Origin: Periconia sp. R9002
Taxonomy: Eukaryota; Ascomycota; Dothideomycetes; Pleosporales; Periconiaceae
Assembly (NCBI GenBank): GCA_023627715.1
Contig: JAMAHW010000008.1
Span: forward strand, 372,001-436,000
Length of the DNA: 64,000 nucleotides
Direction of reading: 5' to 3'
The position numbers were made by a program, and so were the translations under genes. Under the pieces are notes generated by a model. The model saw only the letters and a list, made by a program, of their open reading frames with translations. It was not told the DNA's origin and did not search any database. Positions 11,993 to 22,722 of this stretch are shown piece by piece; within the stretch, counting starts at the first letter, position 1; each line of letters starts with the position of its first letter.

Positions 11993-13138
11993 ATGCCCGA
12001 TGCGACTCCCAAAGTAGACGTCCCCATTCTCAAGGACCTTACTATTGACAACATCACTGACAACGTTCACCTTATTAACTCGCAAACCGACGATGCAAGG
12101 CTCAGATACGTTATGGAAAGACTGGTCACGCACTTGCACGACTTTGCGCGCGAGACACGATTAAGCACCAACGAGTGGATGGCTGGCATAGAATTTCTGA
12201 CCGCAGTGGGCAAAAAGTGTACAGATGTGCGACAGGAATTCATTCTCCTTTCCGATACTTTGGGTCTATCTCTTCTTGTGGATTCGATCGACCATCCTAA
12301 ACCAGCTTCTTCAACAGAAGGTAAGTAACCCAAAACACACCCCCTCTCTCACTGCTTAAGTTGAAACGTACATCTACTTACGTAATTTTTTTTTCAATCT
12401 CGAAAAGGCACTGTCCTCGGTCCCTACCACACCCACGACGCACACGACCAAACCATCGGCTCAAGCATCAGCGGCGACCCCGACGGTACGCCACTTCTCT
12501 GCCTCTGCACCGTCAAATCCACATCCGGGAAGCCCATCGCGGACGCCAAAATCGACATTTGGGAGACGGACAGCAAAGGCTCGTACGACGTCCAGTACCA
12601 AGATTACAACGGCGACAAGCCGGACGGAAGGGCCGTCCTTCGCAGCGACGAGGATGGCGTGTTTTGGTTCAAAGCCGTGGTACCGGTTCCGTATCGTATT
12701 CCGGATGACGGCCCCGTTGGCGCCCTGTTGGACAAATTGAAGAGGCATCCGTGGAGACCTAGTCACATGCATTTCATGTTTGAGAAACCGGGGTTTGATC
12801 ATTTGATTACGTATGTGAATTTCGTTCCCTCGTTTTTGTCGGAACCAAACTTACACTTTACCAGCGCCTTGTACCTCCGAGGCGACCCCTACGAAACCTC
12901 TGATGTTGTTTTTGGCGTGAAAGAATCCCTCGTTATTGATCTGGGTACCGTAACCCCGGAGCAGGCGAAGAAATACGACATAAAAGAGGGTGCCAAGCTG
13001 CTCACTTATGACTTTGTTTTGGTGTCGGACGAAGAGACGAGGAAGTTGAGGGACGAGGAGGCTATGAAGGCTATGAGAAAGTTGGGGAGGGAGAATATGA
13101 CCATCATTGGAGGCTTGTTGGTGCCGGATGTGGACTAG
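11993..13138 (+). CDS. Intradiol ring-cleavage dioxygenase (hydroxyquinol/catechol 1,2-dioxygenase type)
   Basis: Predicted 334-residue non-haem Fe(III) dioxygenase that opens a catechol-type ring between the two hydroxyls, giving a muconate or maleylacetate that feeds the 3-oxoadipate pathway. Exons are 11993-12320, 12408-12810 and 12865-13138. The N-terminal helical dimerisation domain (about residues 15-105) precedes the catalytic beta domain. The four iron ligands are visible as Y169, Y205, H229 and H231. Their spacing (36, 24, 2) equals that of characterised catechol 1,2-dioxygenases. Motifs include LGPYHTHDAH, VPYRIPDDGPVG and RPSHMHFMF. The N-terminal domain and length favour hydroxyquinol 1,2-dioxygenase over protocatechuate 3,4-dioxygenase, but the substrate is inference. 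There is no signal peptide, so it is probably cytosolic. The second intron is 54 bp and stop-free. Confidence 0.92.
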
Positions 13139-13549
13139 ACGGGGTTGGGGATGACGATGAGGCTTGCGTTCACAACGTACAGATTCCCAGAAAGGGAGTA
13201 TGGTTTCACGGAACCCATTAGCCAAAGAAAAAGGCGCTCCTTTTTGAGAAGCACGTGATAGTAAAATTATGATCTAGAGGTCATACCAATTGGCCGAGTT
13301 ACTTTTTAGTACACCGCCGTGAGAGACGAGCTTTTGACGCTATTGGGGGGGGGGGGAGGGGAAAGATGATATTGAGATTCAAGCATCACTCCACGTGTAA
13401 CAGGCAACAAACAATCTACAAACGACTTAATAAAACACAAATACTCTCTCTCTTAACGATATACTCTACCACCTAAAAACAGAAGACAAACCTCTGTATA
13501 CAACCATAAGTGTACCTGTTTACCAACAACACTGCATCCCACACAACCC
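13139..13549. other. Convergent 3' intergenic region
   Basis: This is a short region between the dioxygenase and the - strand secreted-protein gene, containing a G run near 13346-13355. Nothing else could be supported. Confidence 0.5.
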
Positions 13550-13881
13550 CTAATACCTCACACAAGGAACCCTCGGCGGAGACACACAACACACGCGACC
13601 CCCTACAATCTGGTGTTTGCGAAAGCAATCGCTCGCGCCGAGGGTAGCATTTCCAGCCGCTAAAGCAATCGAATATCAGTACCAATAGCTCGTTTCCATA
13701 AATCAATTTGTTACGACGTACAAGTGCAGCCGGTTACGGGGGTAAAACCTAGACAGCAATACGCATTTCCTGCGCCTGCTGGACACACGTTTTGGCGGCG
13801 GTGGAGAAGGTCGAAGGGCATGACTGCGGTGAGGGCGGGAATTGCGAGGGTGAAGGTGACGGCCAGGGTGGGGAGGTGCAT
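13550..13881 (-). CDS. Small secreted eight-cysteine protein, hydrophobin-like pattern
   Basis: Predicted 89-residue secreted protein in two exons: 13881-13722 and 13659-13550, joined over a 62-bp intron (GTACGT donor, TACTGAT branch, TTTAG acceptor). Residues 1-19 form a signal peptide (MHLPTLAVTFTLAIPALTA). A dibasic RR at 28-29 just before the first Cys could be a Kex2-type cut. The mature part has eight cysteines at 33, 42, 43, 52, 65, 77, 78 and 86, i.e. C-CC-C-C-CC-C, the order diagnostic of hydrophobins, but with shorter loops (8, 8, 12, 11, 7) than classical class I or II. It could be a hydrophobin-like surface protein or a cysteine-rich effector. Without the intron the frame stops after five cysteines. 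The Zn2Cys6 gene on the same strand is its upstream neighbour. Confidence 0.75.
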
Positions 13882-14312
13882 TTTGATGTGTTGGGATGAA
13901 GTAGATGAGAGTTCGAGATAGATGCCGTGTTTGGTGAGTTCGTATGTGTTGCCTTTTAATGTTATATTTTCATGTATGTAGTGAAAGGATTCTCTATTTT
14001 CCTGTCCTGGCTCTCGCCGTGGTATCACAACATTCAGCCGCTTCACGCCGTTTCTTTCAACAAGCCTAACACAGAAACCTTTTAAAACAGCTGCAAAGAG
14101 CTCAGGCATGTCATTCTGTTCTTCGGTTCATCATACCCAGCGCCACGCTGTATGTGGCTGGTTCCGGGCCATTTGCTGTGTATTTGTATCCCCCGAGTGA
14201 GCAACGGAGGGATCGACATACTGCTTTGAGATGTTCACAGCTGTTAAATACGAGATGGGAAAAACACGTACGCCAATCAGATATCTAAATAGTGTTTTGA
14301 TTGAATTCTCAG
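13882..14312. other. Promoter of the eight-Cys gene
   Basis: This region lies between two - strand genes and should hold the promoter of the secreted protein and the terminator of the Zn2Cys6 gene. No distinct element was recognised. Confidence 0.45.
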
Positions 14313-15924
14313 TCATATCTCACTTATCTTCCTAACGCGTATAGGTAACGGCAAAGCATCCTTCCCTCCTCCCCACCATCGCTGAGCCAAATCGACCGCC
14401 GTAGACTCAGTAAGTTCACCATGATGGCCCTCATCCCCTGTTTCTGTACTTCCCTGTGGAATCAGAGAGCTTTTTGCAAGCATTTTCAGAAAGAGCCCGA
14501 TTCGCGCTCTTATATGTATCCCATCTCCCTCAGGGTTAATCATATCCGCCAAGCGACGATGACTATCCGAACCGACTTCGCCGCTCGCAGAAAGATAGTG
14601 CAACGCAGCGCCCATGCTCATTGTGTAAAATACCAGGGATCCTTCACCGGCTCGGGGTCCAGAGAAGTAAGGGAGTGACTGGGAGATCATGACTGCGTAT
14701 AAACGTGGGTCAATACGTTTTGATAGTAGGTGTGGAGGGCTGTCTGTGTCGTGCCATATCAGGCGGATGGTGGTGTAAATAAAAATGCAATTCGTCCAAT
14801 AGATGGAGAGTGCCTGTGCGTTTTCGAAACTAATGTTGGCCTCGGCGGTGAGGGGGGATGCGAGATTGGGCTTGGATAGGTTGAATAAGTCGGCGGAATG
14901 GGCGTGACATGGTGCGTAAATGGGATAGAAGTCTCGACACCAGTCTTGCATCGCATCGTCAAGTTTCCAGCACATTTCTAATAAAACCTCCCAGTTGCTT
15001 GACTGTGCCCGCCTCATCTGATGATACATTTCGATGACTTGTGGTATCTGGGCGCTTATATCGATGATCTTGTCGTAGAAAGATTTAGGTGCCTCACTCG
15101 TACTCCATGGGATGGATATCCATTCGGGTGAGCCGAGGAATGTGGTTTTGCGAATCACCAACGCAGCATATATCTGTGTATGTAAATTAGAAAATAGATT
15201 TAAATAGTACATGTATAACGAACCATCTCTATGCGTGCGCTGGCAAACAATTCGTGACTGATTCCAGATTTGAATGCATGTGGGCCACGCAGTCTAATGA
15301 GAGTCTCTATCCCTTGTATATGATTCCGCCAACCATTCGCCGATACAGGGCTACACAAGATTTCGTAAAGACTCAAGAGTAGACAAGCAGCGATGGTGTC
15401 GTCACTGGAAATTCCATCTTTTTGGTTGATGGCTTGGACAATTTGACGAAGGCTTGTGTTGTAATAAGCGTGTCCTGTTCTTGTAATGCTCATATTGTTG
15501 CTGTATTGTCCGACCCTCGATAATGTCAAGGCAAGTAATGCATTTTTGAACAGTCCGTCGCCAGCGCTGTAGCGATCCCTGACGAGTCGGGCCCAATTTC
15601 CATTGGGGGTTTGCGAAGCAGAAGACATTGACGGTAGAAACAGTTCCCAAAACGCATCAACGTATTTGACCTTCGTTGCTGCGGCTTGCAGGCTTGTAGT
15701 CCGTCTTGCAGCTTCTGGGTTGTACGCATGAATCTCTAATCCGGTGCTATAACCCTCGCATTTTGTATTTCTCTTGATACATTGCCCACAACTGGGGCGA
15801 GCCAGGTCGCACTGAGGAATTGTCAGCCCTCTCAAAGTTTACATGTATTGAGTCTATTGCTTACTCCTCTTTTCCTCCTTCGACAGCTCAAACAGCCCTT
15901 GGATCTCCCAGCCCTACCAACCAT
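14313..15924 (-). CDS. Zn2Cys6 transcription factor (fungal_trans_2/DUF3468 type)
   Basis: Predicted 502-residue nuclear regulator in three exons: 15924-15865, 15811-15224 and 15173-14313. The zinc cluster is at the extreme N-terminus (MVGRAGRSKGCLSCRRRKRG) with cysteines 11, 14, 21, 28, 31 and 38. The first intron falls exactly before C21, the position also interrupted in the other Zn2Cys6 gene of this window. The remainder is helical and resembles the fungal_trans_2 (DUF3468) middle region, with ALLALTLSRVGQYSNN, DTIAACLLLSLYEILCSP and a HIQGIETLIRLRGP block. Its neighbours are an eight-Cys secreted protein and an aromatic-ring dioxygenase. Whether it controls either is not shown by the sequence. 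Confidence 0.88.
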
Positions 15925-17685
15925 TGTCTAAAAAGTTGCGCGTCTACCACGAAAGTTGAAATCAAAAATTGGTTTGATGTCTATGGCGCTGTGAGTATTT
16001 GAAACGATGGGGGTTTGAATGGAAGCGCATGATGCGCTCGTAAGCAGGAGACGCACTCTTAGGCAAATGCTCTCCCAGTGGAATATCCTAAATAATATAT
16101 TCAAAGAATTGCCCACGTGCTTAGAAGTATTTTGGATGCATGTATGGATCACGGAGGTGTTGATAACATCAATTGATTGATGCTGGGAGGCTTAGCTTGG
16201 CTTGGCGCGCAGTCTTCACGATCAACGCGTCATCATAATACGGGGCCACCCACGTCTGTAAGAGCGTATGCCACCCATTCCCAAAATCTGGTGCAAAACA
16301 CAGTTATCGTTTGTTATCATATAACAATCATCCGGCCCTCTTGGTAGCAGTGACTAGCACACCAATCAGTTACTAAGTTACTCAAGTGCTAGCTACTCAA
16401 GTGCTATCAGCTACGGTCAAGTTATTTTTAGAATTAGTCTATCCAGTTAGTCTACTTTTTTGTAAAGCCGAGTCAGGGATAATTGACACCCTCCTAGGGA
16501 GGCGGATAACTACATATGTACTAGGGAAACGACGAGAGGCAAGATGGATGGGAAGTGGAAGCATATATTGACAAAATAGAGAAGTCTTTTCCTCACTGTC
16601 ATATATTTATGGCCATCGTCAATTTTTATTCACTTGCATCAGAGGAATACGCTCACTCGCCCTCCTACAACTAGCGTTGTAGCTACTACTCAGAAAGTAT
16701 CCGGTGTATTTGGGTATTTCAAAGATCACAATTATGTATGCTATCCATTTATACCTTATCGTGGAATACCTATGCTGCGCGTTCTTCTGGTTTTAACGAC
16801 AGTAAGGGCTTCAACTTCGGGGGTGTTTTGCTGAGCTTTCCCGCGGAAGTCTGATCATGATCGATATCAACGAATAAATGTGGCACAGGCACAGACGGCA
16901 CTCTTGGAGGTGAATGTCACTACCGCGTGAGGAGTAAAGTCGTAGAATCTGGCATTCGGCTAGCATTCTGCTACATTCATCAGTGTATAATCAGCAGGTA
17001 TTTTGACGTTTTTTCAATTCATTCCGCACAATCGTTAGCGGACGACCATGTTCCTTTGAATCACCGATTAGACTATCTCGCCCATTCTGCTGGCTCTATT
17101 GATGACTTGAGGTGGTTTCTCTATCGCTAAAATGGAAGAGTCGGCGCCGATAGAAATCAACACAGAACGAAGTAGATCCATAGTCTCCGGGACTTTTTTC
17201 GCGGTTATTCTTATAGAGAGGGTATGTTTAATTTGCCGTAAGACATGGGACATGTGTTGCAGATGTAAATAGTGCGGAAAGAGTTTAACACAAGGAGAAG
17301 TGTTAGTACTTACGCTCAAGTTATTTTGTTACAAACTCATACAGAATCAGCTATAAGTACACTGGTATTCACTATTGAACTCAAGTTCTGCACCAGGAAT
17401 AATGTATTTACCCGAGACAGCTCGACTTTCAGCTAGAATTACGCCAAAAACTGAGGAGGAATCAAGCCACCACATTACCGACACTGCTCCGATGTGTTGT
17501 CCGGGTCCCCTCTCGGCTGATACAGTTTGCAGTCTACATGTGGTCATGCATTCCCAGCCTGCCTCGTCGACATTTTACTCATCATGAGAATACTCAGTTG
17601 CAACGGTCTTTTCTACCTTCTAACAGTTGTCACTACTATATTAGTGACCCACACCAAACCTTCCAAAGCCGCGATAGCCACCGAT
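15925..17685. other. Gene-poor AT-rich intergenic block
   Basis: This 1.8-kb region is AT-rich in parts, with an imperfect direct repeat of the ACTCAAGTGCT type near 16381-16405. A short minus-strand frame at about 17069-17250 weakly resembles the start of a ferredoxin-like alpha/beta-barrel (monooxygenase-type) domain, but it is truncated and unsupported. The right end carries the promoter of the A/B-barrel gene. Confidence 0.4.
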
Positions 17686-18187
17686 ATGGCATCATCCGAG
17701 ACTGAGCCAGTGACACGCATCGCATGTTTCAAATTCCACTCAAATGTGAGCGCATCACAAAAAGGAGATCGAACACGCGCTTTCCTGAATCTATATGCTC
17801 AAAATCAGGGTCTGATTTTGGAGATGCCTAAAGGAGGGCGGCCGTTGGACACGCCATTGCAGTTGACGAATGTGACGAGGGAAAAGGAATGGGATACCGG
17901 ATTCATCGTTAAGTTCAAAGTGCGTGGTCTTTTTGCCCATTTGAAAGGTGCAGGATCGAAGGGAGGTATTTCATATAGTAAATGAGAATTCTGCTTACGG
18001 GTTTGTTAGAGCGAGACAGCTAGACAAGAATTTGACGCGGATCCAGGCCATGATCAACTGAAGGTGAGTGAATGTCGAGTAATTGAATACATCAAGTTAT
18101 GCCAACTCTTTGAAGGAAGAGACAGATCCCTTGTTAGAAAAAGTGTTTGTTTACGATTTTGTCGAACAGGAGGGGCTGGGTTGGTAA
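17686..18187 (+). CDS. Stress-response A/B-barrel domain protein
   Basis: Predicted 119-residue protein in three exons: 17686-17919, 18010-18063 and 18116-18187. The opening VTRIACFKF, central GGRPLDTPLQLTNVT, WDTGFIVKF and terminal FDADPGHDQLK ... VYDF blocks give the beta-alpha-beta dimeric barrel pattern of the Dabb family. These proteins usually form homodimers; some bind small molecules or act as cyclases, so no reaction can be assigned. All three exon joins preserve frame, and the spliced end GLGW is typical. An in-frame upstream ATG at 17584 would add a hydrophobic leader; I prefer the internal ATG because Dabb proteins normally start close to the first strand. Confidence 0.75.
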
Positions 18188-18443
18188 AAGCAAAAGTAAG
18201 AGGAAGGGGGAGGTCAAGGTGAAAGTGAAGGTGAGGGTGAGAGCAGGTAGTTTTTTTGGTGAACAGTGAGAGGCGTCTCTACTATCAATTTATATAATTC
18301 TAACCTCGTCCTTGTCCTTCCTTTCTTTTCCACCTGCGACAAAAGACTACACTCACCACTGGTCCTCCATACCAGTTATCTTGTCAAGCCTCGACCACAA
18401 CTTCCACCTCGCACTACCCCAAACTACGACACTGCCGCCCAAC

Positions 18444-19406
18444 ATGTCTGAGGGAGATCAACTCCGGTCCCATGCCGCTACTTTGCTCGACAACCCGTGC
18501 TTTGTGCAAGAGCTCAATGATACCAACCTCCGTGAAATGGTCGTGTCAACGTGGGAGAAAAAGCTCACCAGGCGCCAGCAAGAATTCACTTTGCTGTACA
18601 TGCTCGCACTCATAGTTGAAGAGGAAAACGAGGCTGTTGATCAAGTGGCTGCCCTGCAGTCTCCCTTCCATGATGGATCCAACGGCCACTCCGGCGAAGA
18701 AGTCCAGGATCAATTCGATGAAGATGTGGGCGAAGTGAAGCAAGAAGGTAAGAGTACCACTGCAAATGTCAAAACCAACGTTGTTTTCGAGTTTAACAAT
18801 ATCATAGCCCGAGAGCATGAGACACCTCCTCCCAAGAAGGTCACCAAGGCCAATTCCAAGAAGCGCGCAGCCGACTCTGACGATGATTCGTACACGGAAT
18901 CTCCACCGAGGAAAACCACCTCTCGTCGCAAGCAAGGTGGTACAACACAGTCCAACCAGCCCACAACCAACCCTTTGCCCAATCTCGATTGGGTCATCTG
19001 GGTTCCAGACAAGATCAAGCCCAAGAAAGGGGCATGGAAGAGCCTCAATGATCTTTCCGACTCCGTGCGCGACGAGTTGAAGTCCCACTTCGAATCCGTA
19101 TATTGCACAGCCGATCGTGCTAACAAGTACCGAGCTTGGTACAACAAGGTCGTCAAGAACACCGGAGGTAACGATCTACTCCGCTGTGTCAACAACGTAG
19201 TCTACATTTACGGCAAACATCTACCAAACTACAGCCACGAGGGGGGAAATCTGAACCGTGCCTGCGATACCTGCGTGAAGACCAAGCGACTCTGCGCGAG
19301 GCTTGTCAAGCTCCGAGGCAAAGGCAAGTTAGGAATCCTCCCTTTGCCCATCGGGCTTAGGAAGGATGCGGAGTGGGATGAACTCAGCTTCTGGATCTCC
19401 GAGTGA
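18444..19406 (+). CDS. Unknown nuclear-looking protein with C-terminal CX2CX6C motif
   Basis: I do not recognise a named family. The uninterrupted frame gives 320 residues. A probable 60-bp in-frame intron (18748-18807; GTAAGA donor, TTTAAC branch, ATAG acceptor) would reduce it to 300. The N-terminus is helical and acidic. The middle is a Lys/Arg-rich stretch (KKVTKANSKKRAADSDDD, SPPRKTTSRRKQGG) suited to nuclear localisation. The C-terminal third is compact: NLDWVIWVPDKIKPKKGAWK, an AWYNKVVKN region, then ACDTCVKTKRLCARLVKLRG. The CX2CX6C spacing equals the first half of a Zn2Cys6 cluster. A helical, Trp-rich finish follows. It ends LSFWISE. The start chosen avoids an out-of-character leader that begins at 18312. 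Confidence 0.7.
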   Translation: MSEGDQLRSHAATLLDNPCFVQELNDTNLREMVVSTWEKKLTRRQQEFTLLYMLALIVEEENEAVDQVAALQSPFHDGSNGHSGEEVQDQFDEDVGEVKQEGKSTTANVKTNVVFEFNNIIAREHETPPPKKVTKANSKKRAADSDDDSYTESPPRKTTSRRKQGGTTQSNQPTTNPLPNLDWVIWVPDKIKPKKGAWKSLNDLSDSVRDELKSHFESVYCTADRANKYRAWYNKVVKNTGGNDLLRCVNNVVYIYGKHLPNYSHEGGNLNRACDTCVKTKRLCARLVKLRGKGKLGILPLPIGLRKDAEWDELSFWISE

Positions 19407-20975
19407 AACAGACTGATTTGACTTGCTGAAAAGGGGATTTTCCACGAGAAGGCCCAGGAGAATACCTATGACATGTCTGCCTATATATGATCAAGGTTTC
19501 AAAGATTTGAATGACTGAAACAGTTGTGGTTCTGCGAGCGAACTACCGATGGGGAATGGTGGGGTATGGGGAAATTTAGTGGATATTTGGGTCAGGGACC
19601 TTGCTGAATATGGGAGAATTTACGAGGATCTGCAGGGGCGTTCATGCTCGCCTTTGAAGATTTACAATGTCAATTCCCAAAACACCTGCTTTGGACTGGA
19701 TGCGCGTCTACTTTTTTTCTGGGCAACCATGCGGATTGTTACCATGCTTGGGGTATGATTTCATTCCAATGGCGATCCATGGGCAGGTAGGAAATATGGA
19801 TAATTACATATATTTATGCATATGAAATCATGTTCTTTCGACGTTATTTGGCCCCTCCGCGCAAAAAAGTGAGCCGTTCCATCAGCAGATCAGTTGTAAA
19901 AGTAACGTGCGTAGGACATGACCATCAAATCATCCTTGATTTGCAGATGTAGTACATGAAAAAGAATCGCATGCAGGTTTGAATGATCCATGAGAGCTGC
20001 TTGGGCATTTTCTTATAAGGGAAGAAATGGGTAATCTCAAGATCACTCTACACTGTCTAGAGCGTTTACGTAAAGTGGGGATGTTGAAACAAAATCACAT
20101 GCATACTCCCGTCTAGTAGATCCTCAGGTGTAAATGATCTAGATACGGGTAGTTTGTGTCGAATTAAAACGTCAGCGAGAACGTATGCAGGACACTGACT
20201 TGACCGCCACGGAAGCCCCGTCGAATATGAGTCCGGGCGAGATTCGAAGAAGCAACTGTACGTCGGGTGTCCAATTTCCACAGGCAATGAAAATCGAAAG
20301 CCACCTGCTGATGAGGAACCACCGCCACACGCCTTCACAGAGGGGAACCGTAAGCAAGCTCAACGATGGCAAAGTCTAGAAGAATGGCAGGAAGAAAGAG
20401 GCGCAGTATGGTTGATTGTAACGGATGGAGAATAGCCGGAACTAGATCACTCGGCTAGATGAACGTCAGCAGCTAACACTCGTGGAGATTTGCTCGCCAA
20501 GGGAGCAAGGAGCGCGATAAAACTCTTGGACAATGCTGACGCACTACCATGTTGGGCTGAAAATAGGGTTCGAGTTCGAGTTCGAGTAGGAGGTGCACTT
20601 GCACCAGCTAAACAAGACCAAAACTGTTCAAATGCAAGAGAGATCCGCACACAAAAGAATATTTTTCGAGCATCGATCCACAGACACGTTGGAAAAGAAA
20701 AAAAGAAGTTTGAGTGTACCGCAGCCGGAACGTCTCCTTTCCTTGGGGGCTTGGTCGGACTGCTGACATCATCCACCCCTCCCCCTCCGCCGCGTGCATT
20801 ACGTGCTAAGAGCATCCTGGGAAGAGCTGGAGTGGAGGCACTAAACCCACCCCTTCAGCCCTGCTACTCCAGCCTACAGTACTTGATAAGTCCCCTGGGC
20901 CCCTCCTTGTGCCTGGCACCCACTCTTCCAACATATCAGAAACATCAGAGAGCCCCGTCGCGAAACATTGCGATC
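19407..20975. other. Intergenic region with hexamer repeat
   Basis: The left part is the 3' flank of the CX2CX6C gene, AT-rich near 19790-19840. The right part leads into the DUF7053-like gene. A GTTCGA/TTCGAG hexamer repeats about three times near 20567-20588. The frame that opens at 20490 continues into the gene downstream, but its composition changes sharply at 20976, so I treat 20490-20975 as leader or promoter. Confidence 0.45.
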
Positions 20976-22076
20976 ATGGTCATGAAGAAAAAAACCACCT
21001 ACACCAACATCACCCCCATCCCCAGCTTCATCCCCCGCCAGCTGGCCATCGATATCCTCCACAGCCATGGCGAAATCATCGAGCTTAGCCCTCTGGTGAC
21101 AGGCTTCGAGCCCATCAAAGCCCCCCGCGATGCCCCATCGGACGAGTTTTATGCTACATGGTACGAGATCAGCCAGCGCATCCAGTTCGTTCCAGGCATC
21201 GGAAAACTCGGTTCCGGCAACATCAAGTTCAACGGCTGCTTCCACGATATGCCCTGGGGTCTCCAGACCCATACATACCCTCCTGGAGGTATTGATTTGA
21301 GGAACAAGTGGCAGATTTGTGGAAACCAGCCTGGCGAGGAGCCAGTACAGCACGAGCTAGGAATCGGCGCTCCTCCCGAAGGACTGTACCTGCGCGAAGA
21401 CATAGAGATCAAATGCAATGTCACCATGGTCAGTTTTGTCAAGAAAGAATTGAAAGCTGCTTCCAAAGTCCTTGTTGAGCGCTTGATCAAAAAGGCAGAG
21501 CTCCTCGATGCTGGTGCTCTGAGTGCTATAAGGGAAAATGGAAAGCTCAAAACCATCAACCCGGCCGATCGTTCCTCTAAGAACAGCGCGCTACGTCCAA
21601 ACTCCCAGCCACTATCTCCTGGCCAAGCGTACAACTCCCCCCGACTTTCCTCGTTTCCACAACCTTACTCTCAACAACATTCACGGAACAATAGCACATC
21701 CAATGAGGTGATTATGGAATTGCCTGGTGACTTTACCTATTCACAACCGCCTCCGAGTCATTCCAATCAAACCGATAATCGGCATTCCATAGCATCCGAG
21801 AAGTCCGGCCAGTCATCACCAGACCCGAGATGGTCCAATGATTATCAAAGCTCTTTAAGCTCGCGTCCGAGCTCCTATGCGTCAGACGGTGGCCTCCGCT
21901 CACCAGCCATGGACCAGAAGGCTTTCGCCGCTGAACTGCCCACCATGGAAGAGACACGTGAAGAATACGGCCGGGAAAGTACTCAACCAACCTCCGAAAA
22001 ATATCAGTATAATCCACAAGATTTCGCACCGTATTCGCAACCCCCGCAGTATTCGCCATATGCGCCAGGCCGATAA
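20976..22076 (+). CDS. DUF7053-like fungal protein
   Basis: Single-exon protein of 366 residues. The first ~185 residues form one conserved fungal domain (MVMKKKTTYTNITPIPSFIP, then ELSPLVTGFEPIKAP, TWYEISQRIQFVPGIGKLGS, GLQTHTYPPGGIDLRNKW). I match it to DUF7053 by memory of the family pattern; its fold is probably START-like, which is inference. The rest (about 190-366) is Ser/Pro/Gln/Tyr-rich and likely disordered. No signal peptide or membrane segment is seen. The start is the ATG that opens the conserved domain; a second Met two codons later is possible. No function is known to me. Confidence 0.8.
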   Translation: MVMKKKTTYTNITPIPSFIPRQLAIDILHSHGEIIELSPLVTGFEPIKAPRDAPSDEFYATWYEISQRIQFVPGIGKLGSGNIKFNGCFHDMPWGLQTHTYPPGGIDLRNKWQICGNQPGEEPVQHELGIGAPPEGLYLREDIEIKCNVTMVSFVKKELKAASKVLVERLIKKAELLDAGALSAIRENGKLKTINPADRSSKNSALRPNSQPLSPGQAYNSPRLSSFPQPYSQQHSRNNSTSNEVIMELPGDFTYSQPPPSHSNQTDNRHSIASEKSGQSSPDPRWSNDYQSSLSSRPSSYASDGGLRSPAMDQKAFAAELPTMEETREEYGRESTQPTSEKYQYNPQDFAPYSQPPQYSPYAPGR

Positions 22077-22722
22077 GTGGAGTCAGGCTGACCTCGTGCT
22101 GTTTTTCTTTTTTCTGATTCCCCCGTTGAAGTTTGAAAGGCGCAGGGAAGGTTTTGTTTCGAGCTATAACGACGGCGCGGCGTTTTCCGGTTGGATAGTA
22201 CCATGCGCAATTATGTATGATGATAAGTACCCTATTGTTTAGTATACCGGAAAGATATCGTTTTCTGCAGCAGGGATGGCGTCCCATGCTAGGTTTCCCT
22301 TCCCACCACTACCCGTCCTCTTCATTCCGGCATCCTTCGTGTTGCTCATCTAGCTTCTTCAGGCAAAGTGTAACCAAATGAGCTCAACGCTTCTTCGCCA
22401 GCAACTCAGGTTGAGTAACCATTGTGATCGCCAAAGCGTGCGAATCTCGCATGCAGCTCGTCTGCAGGCGGTTGTGCCCGTGTGTCTCCGTGCATTTGCA
22501 GCCGTGCCTCGTAACGAGAGTGAATTGGGAAGAGAGGGGCACAACGGGCTGTCCCATTAGTCATGTGGCTGGTCCCTTGGGATCTACAGATAAATGTACT
22601 CGTTACGATATGATGGAAGAGATGTTCCATTCTCTCCATTCTTTGCTCTAATGATTTTTCTTGCAGTGTTTCTGTTGTTCTTGTCACCGCTACACTCTCA
22701 GGCCTAACCCAAATTCTACAAC
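22077..22722. other. Intergenic promoter of the MFS gene
   Basis: This 646-bp region holds the 3' UTR of the DUF7053-like gene and the promoter of the transporter. Several short frames overlap here, none with protein-like character. Confidence 0.5.

Noticed and set aside
20490..20975. N-terminal extension of the DUF7053-like protein
   Set aside because: Composition changes abruptly at 20976, where the conserved domain starts with its own ATG; the upstream part resembles leader DNA.
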